From Tritrichomonas foetus (lineage: Eukaryota > Parabasalia > Tritrichomonadida > Tritrichomonadidae), in the NCBI GenBank assembly GCA_001839685.1, contig MLAK01000123.1:1-64000 (forward strand): a DNA stretch of 64,000 nt, read 5' to 3'. A program made the translations under genes and the position numbers. The notes under the pieces are model-generated. The model was not told the DNA's origin, did no database searches, and saw only the letters and a list, made by a program, of their open reading frames with translations. Shown piece after piece: positions 38,937 through 49,828 of this stretch (positions within the stretch are counted from its first letter, which is position 1; each line of letters opens with the position of its first letter).

Positions 38937-40331
38937 ATGTCTGGAGTCCCGAGTGACAACGAAATTCTCTCCTCGCCAATCCCCATTCGCGACGATGGAG
39001 AAACTCTTTCAATCTCCACGAAACCAATCAAAAAGCAAAAAAGATCAGCACGTGGCGATGATGAAAACGACGATATTTCTTTATGGTCAGAGGCCAAAAA
39101 GCAGAGCTGGGCCGCCATCGATACTAACCCAAATGCGTTTTTCTATCGACATTGTGCGCCAGGTGAAAAAAAGCGAAATGGTGCCTGGGACGCCCATGAA
39201 AAGAAGCTGTTTATCGAAACAATGAAAGTCCATCCCCCATCCCAAGGAAAATGGGGACTTTTTGCGCAGCATATTCCGGGTAGGGTTGGATATCAATGCA
39301 GAAACTATTATCATCGATTGCTCGAATCCGGCGAAGTCAAGGCTCTTCCAGAAGAGCTAGAAAAGATGCAGAGACCAAGAAAGAAGAAATCATCATCAAA
39401 AGAGGCATCACCAAAAGTGAATCAAACTATAAAAATTATTGAAGAAATTGAACCAGAATTTACATTCCAGCCTGATGAAAAAGATTCATCAACACAAAGT
39501 GAAGATGAAGAGCCAACAATCAATCAAGTTGTCAAAATCCGATTTGTCAGTCAAAAATTGAAAGATTTTGAAGCAAGTGGGAAAGATTTGAAGTCGATTC
39601 CTTTTTTTGACGTAAAGCAAGAAGATGAAAGCTCAGATGTTGAATTTGAAATAATAACATATTTAGACAATGATCTCGCTTTAAAGCCAACTCAACAATC
39701 ACTTGAATCACATCAACAAACTACTGAAAAAGTTCAACCAATTGTCAATCAAAATCAAAAACCAAATGAAGTTTTAAACCAAGATGAAGCATCTTTTGAA
39801 GATCTTCCAATGCCAATTGAAGATCAACAACCAGTTTTAGATAATCAAAAACTAATTCAAATTGAACAAACTCATAAAGTAGAAGAAAGTCACAAAGCAG
39901 AAGAAAATAAAATTGTGAAAAATGAAATTCCAGAAAACAGTATCATTCAAGCCAATACTTTACAAACAATTGAAGAAAAACATGAAGAGTCTACTACTCT
40001 GAAGTGGTCACCCAGAATGAAAGAACCATGGAAGACACTAAAACCACACCAAATTGAAAGACTCAAAAATAAAGCAAAAGAAAGAAGTTTTCAATATGAG
40101 TCATCAAAGATTCTGAATTCAAATATTGATCATCCCTTAAATTTGATTCTCTTTTCAGTTCCAACAGATTCAAATAAGACAGCATTATACATAAATAGTG
40201 TGAGAGATCATTTAGTGAGAAGTGATCAAGTTCAAAAAGATAATTTATTGAAGGAATACTTCAGGGCATCATCAGAATCTGATGGATACAGAAAATTTGT
40301 GGATTATGTAATTCAAACAACTCCAAAATAA
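38937..40331 (+). CDS. Single-repeat Myb/SANT protein
   Basis: 464 residues. A Myb-like helix-turn-helix spans about residues 80-135: GAWDAHEKKLFIETMKVHPP, then GKWGLFAQHIPGRVGYQCRNYYHRLL, with tryptophans or aromatic residues at the usual spacing. It is preceded by a basic acid-flanked region (KPIKKQKRSARGDD). The remainder is acidic, Gln/Glu-rich and disordered, with a short ordered C-terminus. One Myb repeat with the I-P-G-R-x-x-x-Q-C-R-N turn is typical of the large trichomonad Myb family, which bind promoter elements. It probably acts in the nucleus as a transcription or chromatin factor. Confidence 0.85.
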   Translation: MSGVPSDNEILSSPIPIRDDGETLSISTKPIKKQKRSARGDDENDDISLWSEAKKQSWAAIDTNPNAFFYRHCAPGEKKRNGAWDAHEKKLFIETMKVHPPSQGKWGLFAQHIPGRVGYQCRNYYHRLLESGEVKALPEELEKMQRPRKKKSSSKEASPKVNQTIKIIEEIEPEFTFQPDEKDSSTQSEDEEPTINQVVKIRFVSQKLKDFEASGKDLKSIPFFDVKQEDESSDVEFEIITYLDNDLALKPTQQSLESHQQTTEKVQPIVNQNQKPNEVLNQDEASFEDLPMPIEDQQPVLDNQKLIQIEQTHKVEESHKAEENKIVKNEIPENSIIQANTLQTIEEKHEESTTLKWSPRMKEPWKTLKPHQIERLKNKAKERSFQYESSKILNSNIDHPLNLILFSVPTDSNKTALYINSVRDHLVRSDQVQKDNLLKEYFRASSESDGYRKFVDYVIQTTPK

Positions 40332-40575
40332 GCGTTGGTATATTAATAAAAATATGTTTTCATTATCCTTTTTATATGTTTTCATTGAACAAGCTCAGAA
40401 CTTTTTGTTATCTCTTTTCATATTATGATGATCATGTTTCAACAGGGGAAATTGTTGATAACATTACTCTGTAAGATGTGTGAGCAACACGTGACTTTTC
40501 ACTAGGCGAAAATTTTGGGAAGAAAGTGAATGTGAAATGATGATAGGATGATTGGCGACCGTTTATTCAAAAATC

Positions 40576-41238
40576 ATGCTCAATCTACCAGAATTAAGAA
40601 CTCTTCAAGAAGTTCGTGAAGAATATCTCCGTCATAACGAGCCAATTAGTTATCCCATTCCAACAGACATCAACTCTCTCGAGCCTTCAGAATTGAATCG
40701 CCTATACACCATGGTGTCCACCAGCGATGGAACCATCCATAACAAATACCTTCGAGACCTTCAGTCGCATCTCGATTCTCTTCCACCTCGCCCACAAAGG
40801 AGAATGAAATCCATAATCGAACCGAATATCAATTTAAACAGCAATTCATCAGATAAAAACAAACTTCCCCGATCACGCCTAATTGACCAATTCTATTCTC
40901 ACCAGCTGCCTGGAATCGAGCACACTTCAATCGATAATATCCGGAAATTGATTCAAAATCAGAAGAACCTACGAGACAGTGCAATAAATGGAACAGAGCT
41001 TCTCAAAATTGCAACAAAGAAGCTTGTTGAGGCATTTCCGGACATTTCTCATCACGGTATTGGATTATCATCATCGAGCCAACATTCGTACCAGGACGAT
41101 GACCAAAATCGAGACTCAGTCACGAGGATTCCGAAATGCCCACAAAAATACATGGAATCGTCGATCGCAATTGTACTCGAACATACAGAGCACATAACTT
41201 TGGATATTCAGAGGCAGGAATTTCAAGAGGAAGAATAA
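40576..41238 (+). CDS. Small orphan protein
   Basis: 220 residues from the ATG at 40576 (MLNLPELRTLQEVREEYL); the extended frame eight codons earlier starts at TTG. Helical and polar, with no domain, membrane span or cysteines of note. Composition (R, S, Q, H) and codon use are normal for a gene here. A Gln/Ser-rich segment lies near 165-190. Function unknown. Confidence 0.6.
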   Translation: MLNLPELRTLQEVREEYLRHNEPISYPIPTDINSLEPSELNRLYTMVSTSDGTIHNKYLRDLQSHLDSLPPRPQRRMKSIIEPNINLNSNSSDKNKLPRSRLIDQFYSHQLPGIEHTSIDNIRKLIQNQKNLRDSAINGTELLKIATKKLVEAFPDISHHGIGLSSSSQHSYQDDDQNRDSVTRIPKCPQKYMESSIAIVLEHTEHITLDIQRQEFQEEE

Positions 41239-41325
41239 TTTTAATGCTGTTAATAAATTTAGAATACGTATGACTTTAGAATATATACTGCTAATCTCAT
41301 AGTCGAAAAAACTGACCTAATTTTT

Positions 41326-41820
41326 TTGTTTGTTTATGTTTATGTGTTTATGTTTGTTTGTTTATGTTTATGTGTTTATGTTTGTTTGTTTATGTTTATG
41401 TGTTTGTGTTTGTTTGTTTATGTTTATGNNNNNNNNNNNNNNNNNNNNNNNNNNNNNNNNNNNNNNNNNNNNNNNNNNNNNNNNNNNNNNNNNNNNNNNN
41501 NNNNNNNNNNNNNNNNNNNNNNNNNNNNNNNNNNNNNNNNNNNNNNNNNNNNNNNNNNNNNNNNNNNNNNNNNNNNNNNNNNNNNNNNNNNNNNNNNNNN
41601 NNNNNNNNNNNNNNNNNNNNNNNNNNNNNNNNNNNNNNNNNNNNNNNNNNNNNNNNNNNNNNNNNNNNNNNNNNNNNNNNNNNNNNNNNNNNNNNNNNNN
41701 NNNNNNNNNNNNNNNNNNNNNNNNNNNNNNNNNNNNNNNNNNNNNNNNTGTTTATGTTTATGTGTTTGTGTTTGTTTGTTTATGTTTATGTGTTTGTGTT
41801 TGTGTGTTTATGTTTTTTAA
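41326..41820. repeat. TTTATG/TTTG minisatellite containing an assembly gap
   Basis: A 28-bp higher-order unit built of TTTATG, TGTTTG and TTTG modules. It runs from about 41326 to the N run and resumes at 41749 to about 41816. Open frames through it in three phases are artefacts of the repeat plus N. Confidence 0.9.
41429..41748. other. Assembly gap (320 N)
   Basis: A run of 320 undetermined bases inside the minisatellite. The true repeat length is unknown. Confidence 1.
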
Positions 41821-42155
41821 ACAAATAAATATATTCAACCAAAAATATTCACATATTCAAACACAATTAATATACTGATTATAATCGAATATGTGTTTCG
41901 AATAGATTGTAAATATTATAAAAATTTTCCCCAAATTGTTAAAGTGTTTTCTATTATTTTAAACTATTGTAGAAGAGAAATATGCATTTGTGACAAGAAG
42001 AATGATTAGTAATACAGAAATGAAAGAGAAATTCATTATTGAAACTATAAACTATTCAATTATTTTGCAAACTTTACAAATTTTTAGGTAAATTATTTTG
42101 TATCAATTTGATTTAAACGTATGAAAATTTGAGTCGACCGTTTAGGGGAATCATC
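41821..42155. other. Spacer upstream of coiled-coil gene
   Basis: A+T-rich. Just before the ATG at 42156 stands GAGTCGACCGTTTAGGGG, less A+T-rich than the surroundings and possibly part of the promoter; otherwise nothing is seen. Confidence 0.4.
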
Positions 42156-43301
42156 ATGAATCAATCTTCCTTTACATATTCGACACCATCCAGATCGATG
42201 AATTCCACGTTTACCAGGTCAACACCAACACCTATTCAATCGTTTGCCGATTTTCAAAACAGCCGAAACGAAAGACTCGATCAAATAAATGATGATATTC
42301 GAATCCAAAAAGAAAGAAAAATCAAGGAATTGAACGAACAATTGCAATCTCTCACGCTTGAGGTTAATGCAGCACAAGCTTCTCTTGCTACCGAAGAAAG
42401 AGATTTTCTTGAACAACAAGAAAAATTAATTACTCAACTGAATCGTATAAAAATCGACGCAGAAGTGAAAGCAGAAGAATGCAAGATGGAACATACATCA
42501 AAACTCGAACAAATTTTCCAACAACATTCAAACGCAATTCGTGAAGTTACCCAGCAAATTCAAGACAGTACGATCGACTCATCGAAAAGACAGCCAAATC
42601 CAGAGCTTCTCGCCGCAAAAAGTCAATTAACTGAATATCAATCCCATCTGAGAGATCTGAAGGCATCACAAATAGATGATGATGATGATGATGAAGCAGA
42701 CGAGCACGACCAGCAGATGTTTGCTGAAAAGATCCGCCAGCTTGACATTCAAAGGAAAAATTTAATCGAAGAATTTAAACAAAATCAAGCAACTCATAAA
42801 TCAAAGATAGTGGAACTCACGCTCGCACTCGATGAGCAGGACACGGCTTATCAGAAGGAGATTTCAGAGATTCAAGATAATATGCAGAAGAGAGAAGTTC
42901 AATATCGTCAACAACTTGAAAAATGCTTCAAGCAGCTAAAAACCATTCAAGATAGACATTCGGATGTTGTTGCACAACGCCGTATTAAAGTCTCTAATTT
43001 ACAGAATGAAATTCGTGAAATTCAAGAAAACTTCCACGAAAAAATGCAAAAAGCGACAAAACTTGCTGAAAGACTAAAGGCAGCACTCGTTAACGTAAAC
43101 CTTCGAAAGAGCCAACAATTACAAGTTGAAAAAGAGGCTTCATCTGAGCAGCAGGCCCTTTTAAGGGAAAATTACGCGCTCCAGCAGCAGCTCTACAACA
43201 TGCAAAAACAACTTGCGGGCTATAAAGAGGAGTTTTCGGCTATAAGAAAAGAACTTAGTGCCACAATTGGACCAAGACGAACTGCTTCACTCTTCTACTG
43301 A
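42156..43301 (+). CDS. Coiled-coil protein, unrecognised
   Basis: 381 residues from the ATG at 42156 (MNQSSFTYSTPSRSMNSTFT); an extended frame begins at TTG. The N-terminal 40 residues are Ser/Thr/Pro-rich, a likely phosphorylated or filament-binding head. Residues 45-365 are nearly continuous coiled coil with a DDDDDD break near 180, and a short GPRRTASLFY tail ends the protein. This head-rod-tail form resembles trichomonad cytoskeletal rod proteins, but no family assignment is possible. Confidence 0.7.
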   Translation: MNQSSFTYSTPSRSMNSTFTRSTPTPIQSFADFQNSRNERLDQINDDIRIQKERKIKELNEQLQSLTLEVNAAQASLATEERDFLEQQEKLITQLNRIKIDAEVKAEECKMEHTSKLEQIFQQHSNAIREVTQQIQDSTIDSSKRQPNPELLAAKSQLTEYQSHLRDLKASQIDDDDDDEADEHDQQMFAEKIRQLDIQRKNLIEEFKQNQATHKSKIVELTLALDEQDTAYQKEISEIQDNMQKREVQYRQQLEKCFKQLKTIQDRHSDVVAQRRIKVSNLQNEIREIQENFHEKMQKATKLAERLKAALVNVNLRKSQQLQVEKEASSEQQALLRENYALQQQLYNMQKQLAGYKEEFSAIRKELSATIGPRRTASLFY

Positions 43302-43419
43302 TTTCAATAAAACAAAACGACAGAAAAACACTTTTTTTGATTCTATTTTATTTTAGCTAGCCTTTATTTTAAGTTTTAAGTTTCTTTGTTTGATAACAAT
43401 CAACAAAATGAAATAATAG

Positions 43420-43592
43420 ATATAGAAGTAATAGTAATATAAGGAATATTAATAGAAGTAATAATAATAGAAGGAATAGTAATAAAAGGAATATTAAAAG
43501 AAGTAATATTAATAGAAGGAATATTAATAGAAGGAATAGTGATAGAAGGAATAGTGATAGAAGGAATAGAAATAGAAGTAATAGTAATAGAT
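43420..43592. repeat. Degenerate 18-bp (AATAGAAGGAATAGTGAT-like) tandem repeat
   Basis: About nine to ten imperfect copies of an 18-bp unit (two 9-bp halves, AATAGAAGN/AATAGTNAT) in the spacer between two convergent genes. Copies differ from each other, so the array is old. Confidence 0.8.
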
Positions 43593-43646
43593 TATCAAAA
43601 ACTAAAGTATGGTATTATATAAAGTATGGTTTAATAACATTTGCCT

Positions 43647-44552
43647 TTATGGTTCAAGTTCATAAATCAGTGGATTCTTCAGGTCTGGAATCACATCTGG
43701 GAGAGTCATGTCTACCTCTTGTTTCTTTTCTTCTTCTGGTTCTGGTGCCTTCTCATCTTCCTCGGTTTCAATGAAAATTAGTGTTGTTGAAACCGGGTTA
43801 GATTTTATGATTGGATTAGATTTGAGCGGAAATGGTGGATTAATTTCAGCTTGGTAGAGTTGGCCATTTTTGGTTTCGATAGAAATAAAGTTATCATCGA
43901 TATTCAAAGTATCCTCAATCGCTCTTGGTACATACAAAACGACAGTAACCACTTTATCTTCTGTTGTCAAATTGAAAGGCATTTTTTGAACAGTTTGAAT
44001 TTTTGGTGTTTCTCCTGATTCTGGATTTTTGAATGCTTCATAAACAATTTTTGATGGAACTTCTTCTTGTTCATCTTTAACTAATTCCAAATTTTTGGTA
44101 TCTTCTTCTTCTTCGAAATCAGGCGATTCGACAATATGGAATGGCTTGCGAACCTTCTTTTCTTGCTCGACTTTGATTTCAAGTGAAAGAAGTGGAGCAT
44201 TCCATCTAGCATTGTACTCTTCGTCAACAACAACTTCATATGGCAAAGGTATAGAAAAGTTGTGTGGTCCGGCTTTTATGTGAACTGATTTTGTGTGAAC
44301 AGTTGCATCGATCATGTCTGGCTTGTTGACGCCTGGTAGAGCAATTCTGACGAGCAATTCTGATGGTAACTTTTTGTCTGGATCGCTGTAGCCTTCGAGA
44401 TAGTCGCCCATATCAAAATGTCCACGCTTAATAATCTCCCATCCAGCGAGAGTTTCTGTCATATTGAGTCCATTTCTGCTTTTAAGCATTTCCACGATAT
44501 GTGTTTGAACAAATTTTAAACGAGAAAATAAACGTTCGTCATTCAAAAGCAT
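43647..44552 (-). CDS. PIH/CS-domain protein, kintoun (DNAAF2)-like dynein-assembly factor
   Basis: 301 residues with two CS-type beta-sandwich regions. The first (about 62-135) reads LPSELLVRIALPGVNKPDMI, then FSIPLPYEVVVDEEYNARW, the L-P-G and L-P-L-P-Y-P-V-D pattern of the C-terminal domain of PIH1/kintoun proteins. The second (about 190-265) follows KMPFNLTTEDKVVTVVLYVP, resembling the second sandwich of kintoun. Kintoun helps HSP90/R2TP fold axonemal dynein heavy chains in the cytoplasm, sensible in a flagellate. The large N-terminal PIH domain of kintoun is absent, so this is a CS-only relative. HSP20 or p23 proteins are less likely alternatives. The C-terminus is acidic. Confidence 0.55.
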   Translation of the reverse strand: MLLNDERLFSRLKFVQTHIVEMLKSRNGLNMTETLAGWEIIKRGHFDMGDYLEGYSDPDKKLPSELLVRIALPGVNKPDMIDATVHTKSVHIKAGPHNFSIPLPYEVVVDEEYNARWNAPLLSLEIKVEQEKKVRKPFHIVESPDFEEEEDTKNLELVKDEQEEVPSKIVYEAFKNPESGETPKIQTVQKMPFNLTTEDKVVTVVLYVPRAIEDTLNIDDNFISIETKNGQLYQAEINPPFPLKSNPIIKSNPVSTTLIFIETEEDEKAPEPEEEKKQEVDMTLPDVIPDLKNPLIYELEP

Positions 44553-45219
44553 TCAATTTCATGAAGAGAGTATTTTGTAATCATTTTAATCGTTCACTAT
44601 CTGAATTTTGAATAGATGATGAAACAACTTTCATGAATCACAAGGTGCTCATCAAGCCTACTGATTATTAATTTCTGACTATCATTACATAACACCATGT
44701 ATATTATGATTGATACTAATTTGTCTATCTTTGTTATAAAATAATTCAAATAATGAACATATTTGACTAAAATGTGCGAACAATTGAATCCCAAATAATA
44801 CAATCTTAATATACATTTATTTGTCGTTGTGTTAACTGAAGTAAAAATAATTAGAGACAAAAGAACATTTTACTGAGATTTGTCATTTCATAAAGAAAAT
44901 CACAGAAAGAAAAAAAATGTAAAATTATTCGAATTCAAAGTGTAATCAAATTAATAATAAATCAGTTCGAATTTCCTATCAACCTTGACAAATCGATTGA
45001 TAAACTTTTATCTATTCAAAAAATGAACAACCTAGCTTAAATTGAGTCTCTAAGACAGGCATTGTATTTACTTGCGTGAACACAATTTCTGTTTTGTTTT
45101 AATCAAAAATACACTTTTCGAAAAATTGTCAAATTCAAAGGAAAATTTTAATTGAATACTTTACAAACAGGACCTTGGTCGAGTAAATCTTTATTAGAAA
45201 TTTAGATTAAAATCTTCTC
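44553..45219. other. Divergent intergenic region
   Basis: 667 bp between divergent genes, A+T-rich, holding both promoters. An 87-codon minus-strand frame at 44597-44860 has no recognisable content. Confidence 0.5.
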
Positions 45220-48200
45220 ATGGAAGGTGCAGAGAATATCATTATTCAATGTTATCAACAAATGAGCGATCCAAATCCCGAAATTGCACAAGCTGCCGTA
45301 AATCAACTCAATACACTTTTCGAAAACCCACAAATCATTTCAGTCCTTTTAAATATTGCTGCAAATGTTCCTAATCAGCGTTACAAAGATTATTCTATCG
45401 TTAACTTTAGTGCATCGATTCGACGTCATCAAATAAACTTACCAACGGAGTTTATCTTAGGTTTGAAGCCACAATTGGTCCATTTGCTTCAAACTGATAT
45501 CAACCTGAATAGTAAGAAGATCATTTGCGATCAATTATATACATGGGATTTTCAATATAGTAAGTCTGGATTTGGAACAGATTTTATCGTAATTGCAAGT
45601 CAAATGCTTCAATCTCCACAACTTGAAGCAGCCGGTTTTTATTTCATCTCAAAAATTCTTGATTATCAAAGTTTGCCTAATTTCACTCCAAATTTAGTTC
45701 AACACCTTTACCAGTTATGCTCAAAATATTTAGCAAGTCCTGATTTTGAATTGAGGAAAATTTCATATGGATTTTTACAACAGCTTTTTTCAGTAACTGA
45801 TTTATTCAACCAAATGATTGGATCTTTTGAGCCAATTGCTCAGCAACTTCTCCAGCATTTTCATCTTCTTTTCACTACAAACCAAGATCCATCTGAAGCT
45901 ACCGAAATTTTCAATGTTTTTTCGGCTATGATGTCTTATTTAGATGAGTACTTTTATAACACTTTCATGCCCATCATTACTGAACTTAAAACGATGCTTT
46001 TAAATCCAAACGTTGATTCAATGATTCGAATTTCATCAACTTGTCTTTTAGTTGTGGCTTGTGAAATCTTCCCGGATGTCATAAATTCTCAAATTGATGA
46101 TTTTATTATGACACTTGCGCAGTTCACTATAGAATTGGTTTCTACAGAAGGTGATCAAGATCTTTTAACCACGCCTTCTGAATTTTATCTAAAAGTTGCT
46201 GAATCCCTTCTTGAAGAAACTGATCCATTCGATATTTTAAACATTTTCATGCAGACTGTTCAAAAACTTGGTACTACAAATAATCCAGTCTCTATAATGA
46301 TCATCTTTATGATTTTTGATTCGCTTTCAGCGATTTGTATTGAGCCAATGGTTGAACAATTTGAACAATTCGAAATCTTCATAAATAACGCTTTACAATC
46401 TAATAATCCAACACTTGTCGAATCTGCTGCTTCCTTCATGAAAACTATCTGTAAAGAATCACCAACAATTTCTTATAGATTATTGGATACATTTGAACCA
46501 ATTCTTTTGAATTTTGTTGTTTCCGACATTGTTGTTGATACCCTTACTTCCATATATGATTTGTCTGACAAAGTACCTCAAAATTACCAAAATTCACTTC
46601 AAGTGCTATTAAATCAATTAACAACGAATTCTGCAAATCCAATTCATGTTGAAAAAATTGTTGAAGCAATTTCTTATCTTGTTTTGAATGTTGAACGAAT
46701 TGAAGATGAAATATTCACAACTGTTAGACCATTTTTACTTCAATTACTTCAATCTGGTGTTGACGGATTAAATTCTGCCATTTTCTGTTTTTCTGCATTC
46801 GCACACAGTTCTCCAGTTCTAGTTAAAAATGATTTAGCTAGTCTTGCAGATGCAATAAACAGTGCTTTGCAAATGAATGATTTAAGACTCAATAATAATT
46901 GTGCAAATGCGATAACCAATCTTATTGATATGCTTCCACAATCATTTGGTCAATATTGCCCACAATTATTGCCATCATTGATTTCGATTTTCGATAATGA
47001 TAACTTATCTCCACAATTAAATGATGATGATAATGATAATGACGATAACCCAGAAAATCTCGAATTTATGGAAAAACTTCAATATTATACAGCTATGAGA
47101 TGTGACATTCTTACAGCCATCACAACAATTTTCAACACATTTCCAAAAGAACTTGAGTCACAAGCAGATTTAATTGCAGAAAGAGTTATTAAATCTTTAC
47201 ATGCTCTCGATGAATCAGTCGAAATATTGACGGGTGCTTACAATGCTTCTCGTGAACTCGTTCCTGGTTTCCTTAAAATCAATAAAGATCCTTCTCAAAT
47301 CATTGAGCAGTTGCTAGAATCAAGTAATATGTTTGATGATGTAGACACTATTGTCTCTTTCTGGGATACAATTGCAGTTATCATTACTTCTTGTGGTAGA
47401 CCACTTCTTGATAAGTATGGGGAATCCATATTCCAAACACTTTTGAATATATTTAATCATAAAGAGGCTTATTCGAAGACAAAGAAGCGCTTTGAATTAC
47501 GTAAAGAATTAATAAGACCAATAACAAAAGTTGTTAGTCGATTCTTTGTTGATTTCGGGGCAGGTGGCGCCCAATATGCCCAAGCTGGAATTGATTTTCT
47601 GAAAAACATCGTAAAAACAACAAAGAATGCCGCAGGACTTGCAGCACGTACTATTTCTAATATTATTAAAGTTTATGCACCACAACTTAACAATTTAATT
47701 AATGAAACACTTGGATTAGTGTCTGCATTAGTAACATCTAAAAATGATGAAAATCGAGAAGCTGCCTTTGATACAATCAACACACTTCTTTATTTGAACT
47801 CATCTTCTATTCAAAACCAAGTTCCTCAAATCATTCAATCCACTTTCGATGTTATTGTAAATAACACCAAATATTCTAATCTACTTATTGAATCTGCTGT
47901 TGCATTATGGTGTTCATGTGTAATGGTATATAAAGTACAAATTACACAAGAACAGCTTGAATGCGTTCTTAATTATTTCCCACCATCTTCAAATTCCGTT
48001 CTTCTTGAATATTCTGCAAGCTTTGCAGTTTATGCTGCAAACCAATGGCCGTCTGTTTTCACAGCTGAAGAACTTATGTGCACTGCAATTGCTGTTTTCG
48101 CTTCTGATGACTATGTAATGAGAGTCATTCCACCAGAAAATGGCTCATTCCTTGCATCTGTTCTTTCCAGCACACCACAGGAAAAAATCATTGAGAATAT

Positions 48201-48258
48201 TCGATCAGATGAGAATCAATTATTGAAGATTCAAAGACATGTTGCACAGTTTTCATGA
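45220..48258 (+). CDS. Importin beta-family karyopherin (importin-4/5-like)
   Basis: 1012 residues of HEAT repeats along the whole length. The N-terminus has the importin-beta pattern: a first helix pair (ENIIIQCYQQMSDPNPEIAQ), then AAVNQLNTL and the RYKDYSIVNFSASIRRH segment that binds Ran. An acidic loop with D/N runs (NDDDNDNDDNPEN) lies near residue 605, where importin-4 and importin-5 carry acidic insertions. Size and layout suit Kap123/importin-4 or Pse1/importin-5, which import ribosomal proteins and histones. It shuttles between nucleus and cytoplasm. Confidence 0.82.
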   Translation: MEGAENIIIQCYQQMSDPNPEIAQAAVNQLNTLFENPQIISVLLNIAANVPNQRYKDYSIVNFSASIRRHQINLPTEFILGLKPQLVHLLQTDINLNSKKIICDQLYTWDFQYSKSGFGTDFIVIASQMLQSPQLEAAGFYFISKILDYQSLPNFTPNLVQHLYQLCSKYLASPDFELRKISYGFLQQLFSVTDLFNQMIGSFEPIAQQLLQHFHLLFTTNQDPSEATEIFNVFSAMMSYLDEYFYNTFMPIITELKTMLLNPNVDSMIRISSTCLLVVACEIFPDVINSQIDDFIMTLAQFTIELVSTEGDQDLLTTPSEFYLKVAESLLEETDPFDILNIFMQTVQKLGTTNNPVSIMIIFMIFDSLSAICIEPMVEQFEQFEIFINNALQSNNPTLVESAASFMKTICKESPTISYRLLDTFEPILLNFVVSDIVVDTLTSIYDLSDKVPQNYQNSLQVLLNQLTTNSANPIHVEKIVEAISYLVLNVERIEDEIFTTVRPFLLQLLQSGVDGLNSAIFCFSAFAHSSPVLVKNDLASLADAINSALQMNDLRLNNNCANAITNLIDMLPQSFGQYCPQLLPSLISIFDNDNLSPQLNDDDNDNDDNPENLEFMEKLQYYTAMRCDILTAITTIFNTFPKELESQADLIAERVIKSLHALDESVEILTGAYNASRELVPGFLKINKDPSQIIEQLLESSNMFDDVDTIVSFWDTIAVIITSCGRPLLDKYGESIFQTLLNIFNHKEAYSKTKKRFELRKELIRPITKVVSRFFVDFGAGGAQYAQAGIDFLKNIVKTTKNAAGLAARTISNIIKVYAPQLNNLINETLGLVSALVTSKNDENREAAFDTINTLLYLNSSSIQNQVPQIIQSTFDVIVNNTKYSNLLIESAVALWCSCVMVYKVQITQEQLECVLNYFPPSSNSVLLEYSASFAVYAANQWPSVFTAEELMCTAIAVFASDDYVMRVIPPENGSFLASVLSSTPQEKIIENIRSDENQLLKIQRHVAQFS

Positions 48259-48682
48259 AAAACTCAACAAAAAAAACTCCATGTGAAATATTTAGCCATG
48301 ATTTAACTTAATCTAAAACTAGCTTTTCCCTTAATGTATGTTCAATTTCTATTGTAATAAAAACACCAATAAAATATTTTGATTAATGCTTGTCTTTTCA
48401 TTTTTATATTCGTTGAATCCATCGGAAATATCGAAATTCCTTGTTTTTATATTTCCATTTTTCGTCATTATTTTGGTTTCACATAATATTCCGAATATTA
48501 TGTCAATTAATTTTAAAAACAGAAACCATAACCATTAATCATAAATCAAAAAACAAAAAATAAAACAAAATGATATTCTTTTCTTTTATAAATGAATACA
48601 GAACTATAACAAAATAAGATTCGTCATATAGTCACACAAAAAATATATCTTTACCATGAAATCAAACCAAAAATTAATAAAA
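48259..48682. other. Spacer between convergent genes
   Basis: A+T-rich. A short palindromic ATAATATTCCGAATATTAT stands at about 48484-48502; otherwise no feature. Confidence 0.45.
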
Positions 48683-49828
48683 TTACTCTTCAGAGTGGCG
48701 CGTAATGAGTGCTCTTTCTTTGATTACATCAAGAAGTTCATCCACCTTCAATTTGATGTTTATTATCACATCACCAGTCTTTGTAATGATTCGAATTCCA
48801 TTCGCGTCTTTTTCAACTTTTCTGGCGGTTTTCAAATCGACGTCTTTTTTCACAATGAAGTATTTCCTTCGCGAAAGGAGTTCTGTCTTCTGCTGTACGA
48901 TCAACAGACGATCAGAAAGTACATGAATGAACATATTTGCAGCGGTAAGTTGCCAAGTCCCGATGAAATGTCTTCTTTGTTCAAGAAGCGGTGGACAAGA
49001 TCTAATTTTTCTTTCTAGTTTCAAAAGAGCAAGTCTTCTATCACCTTCTTCAATTTCTGATTGGCACTTTTCCGTAATTGGCCTAAGTTTTTCTGTTATG
49101 CTTTTCAAAAATTCAAAATCTTCATGCCAATCGGGAGTATTTTTGAATGTTTCATTTAAAATGGCCTGGTATTTAATCAGCCTCTCAAGTGGCATTTGGA
49201 TGAGCATTTTGAATGAAATGTCAGTTCGTCGTTGAAGTGATTGAACTTTCTTTTTGAAATTTTTATCGTGATAATATAAATCATTGAATTTCATAAGGGC
49301 ACTTAAAAAACGGTCAACATATGGAACGATGTCCATCAGATTCTCGTAAGCGTCTTCAAACGTTTTACCAATGATTGTGTCTTTGGCGCCGAATTTTGAG
49401 TCTTCTTTTGAGGAAACGTATATTCGAACTGATGTATTGATGAGAACGCTGAAGTCTTCTCCGAAAAAGAGTTTCATCGTATCTTTGTCGACTAATGATG
49501 TTAAAGTTGGTCGGTAGTATTCATAACAAGTTTCGAGGTTGTCTTGATAACTTTTTTCTGATGCGATTAATTCGTTGATCAAAGCGTCTCTTCTTCTTTC
49601 CATATTGAATGGCATTTCTAAAAATTCTTCTTTTTCCTCCTCGACTGGTTGCTGAACTGTCTCGATTTTCTTTTCTGGATGGGGCATTCCAAAAACATAA
49701 TATTTCAGGAAGAAACGAAACTGATTTAACACAAAATAGACTGGATATATGACTGAATGCGAAATTAGGCAAAGTGAGTTAATGATAAGTCGCTGAAAAG
49801 CTGTTAAATTTCGTAAATAAGGTATCAT
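48683..49828 (-). CDS. RhoGEF (DH-PH) protein with possible N-terminal membrane segment
   Basis: 381 residues. A Dbl-homology domain spans about residues 75-265, with RRDALINELIASEKSYQDNL as its first conserved helix and MLIQMPLERLIKYQAILNE as the third (usual Q-x-P-x-Q-R-x-x-R-Y-x-L-L). A PH-like fold follows (about 285-375) with FVHVLSDRLLIV-type strands. It activates Rho/Rac GTPases for actin and motility control. The first 45 residues contain a hydrophobic stretch (LIINSLCLISHSVIYPVYFV) that could bind a membrane; human Dbl proteins usually lack this. Within the DH helix the conserved R-Y-x-L-L reads K-Y-Q-A-I. Confidence 0.85.
   Translation of the reverse strand: MIPYLRNLTAFQRLIINSLCLISHSVIYPVYFVLNQFRFFLKYYVFGMPHPEKKIETVQQPVEEEKEEFLEMPFNMERRRDALINELIASEKSYQDNLETCYEYYRPTLTSLVDKDTMKLFFGEDFSVLINTSVRIYVSSKEDSKFGAKDTIIGKTFEDAYENLMDIVPYVDRFLSALMKFNDLYYHDKNFKKKVQSLQRRTDISFKMLIQMPLERLIKYQAILNETFKNTPDWHEDFEFLKSITEKLRPITEKCQSEIEEGDRRLALLKLERKIRSCPPLLEQRRHFIGTWQLTAANMFIHVLSDRLLIVQQKTELLSRRKYFIVKKDVDLKTARKVEKDANGIRIITKTGDVIINIKLKVDELLDVIKERALITRHSEE

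Noticed and set aside
41326..41878. Three overlapping open frames with M-C-L-C-V-Y composition
   Set aside because: They are translations of the TTTATG/TTTG minisatellite plus 320 N, not genes.
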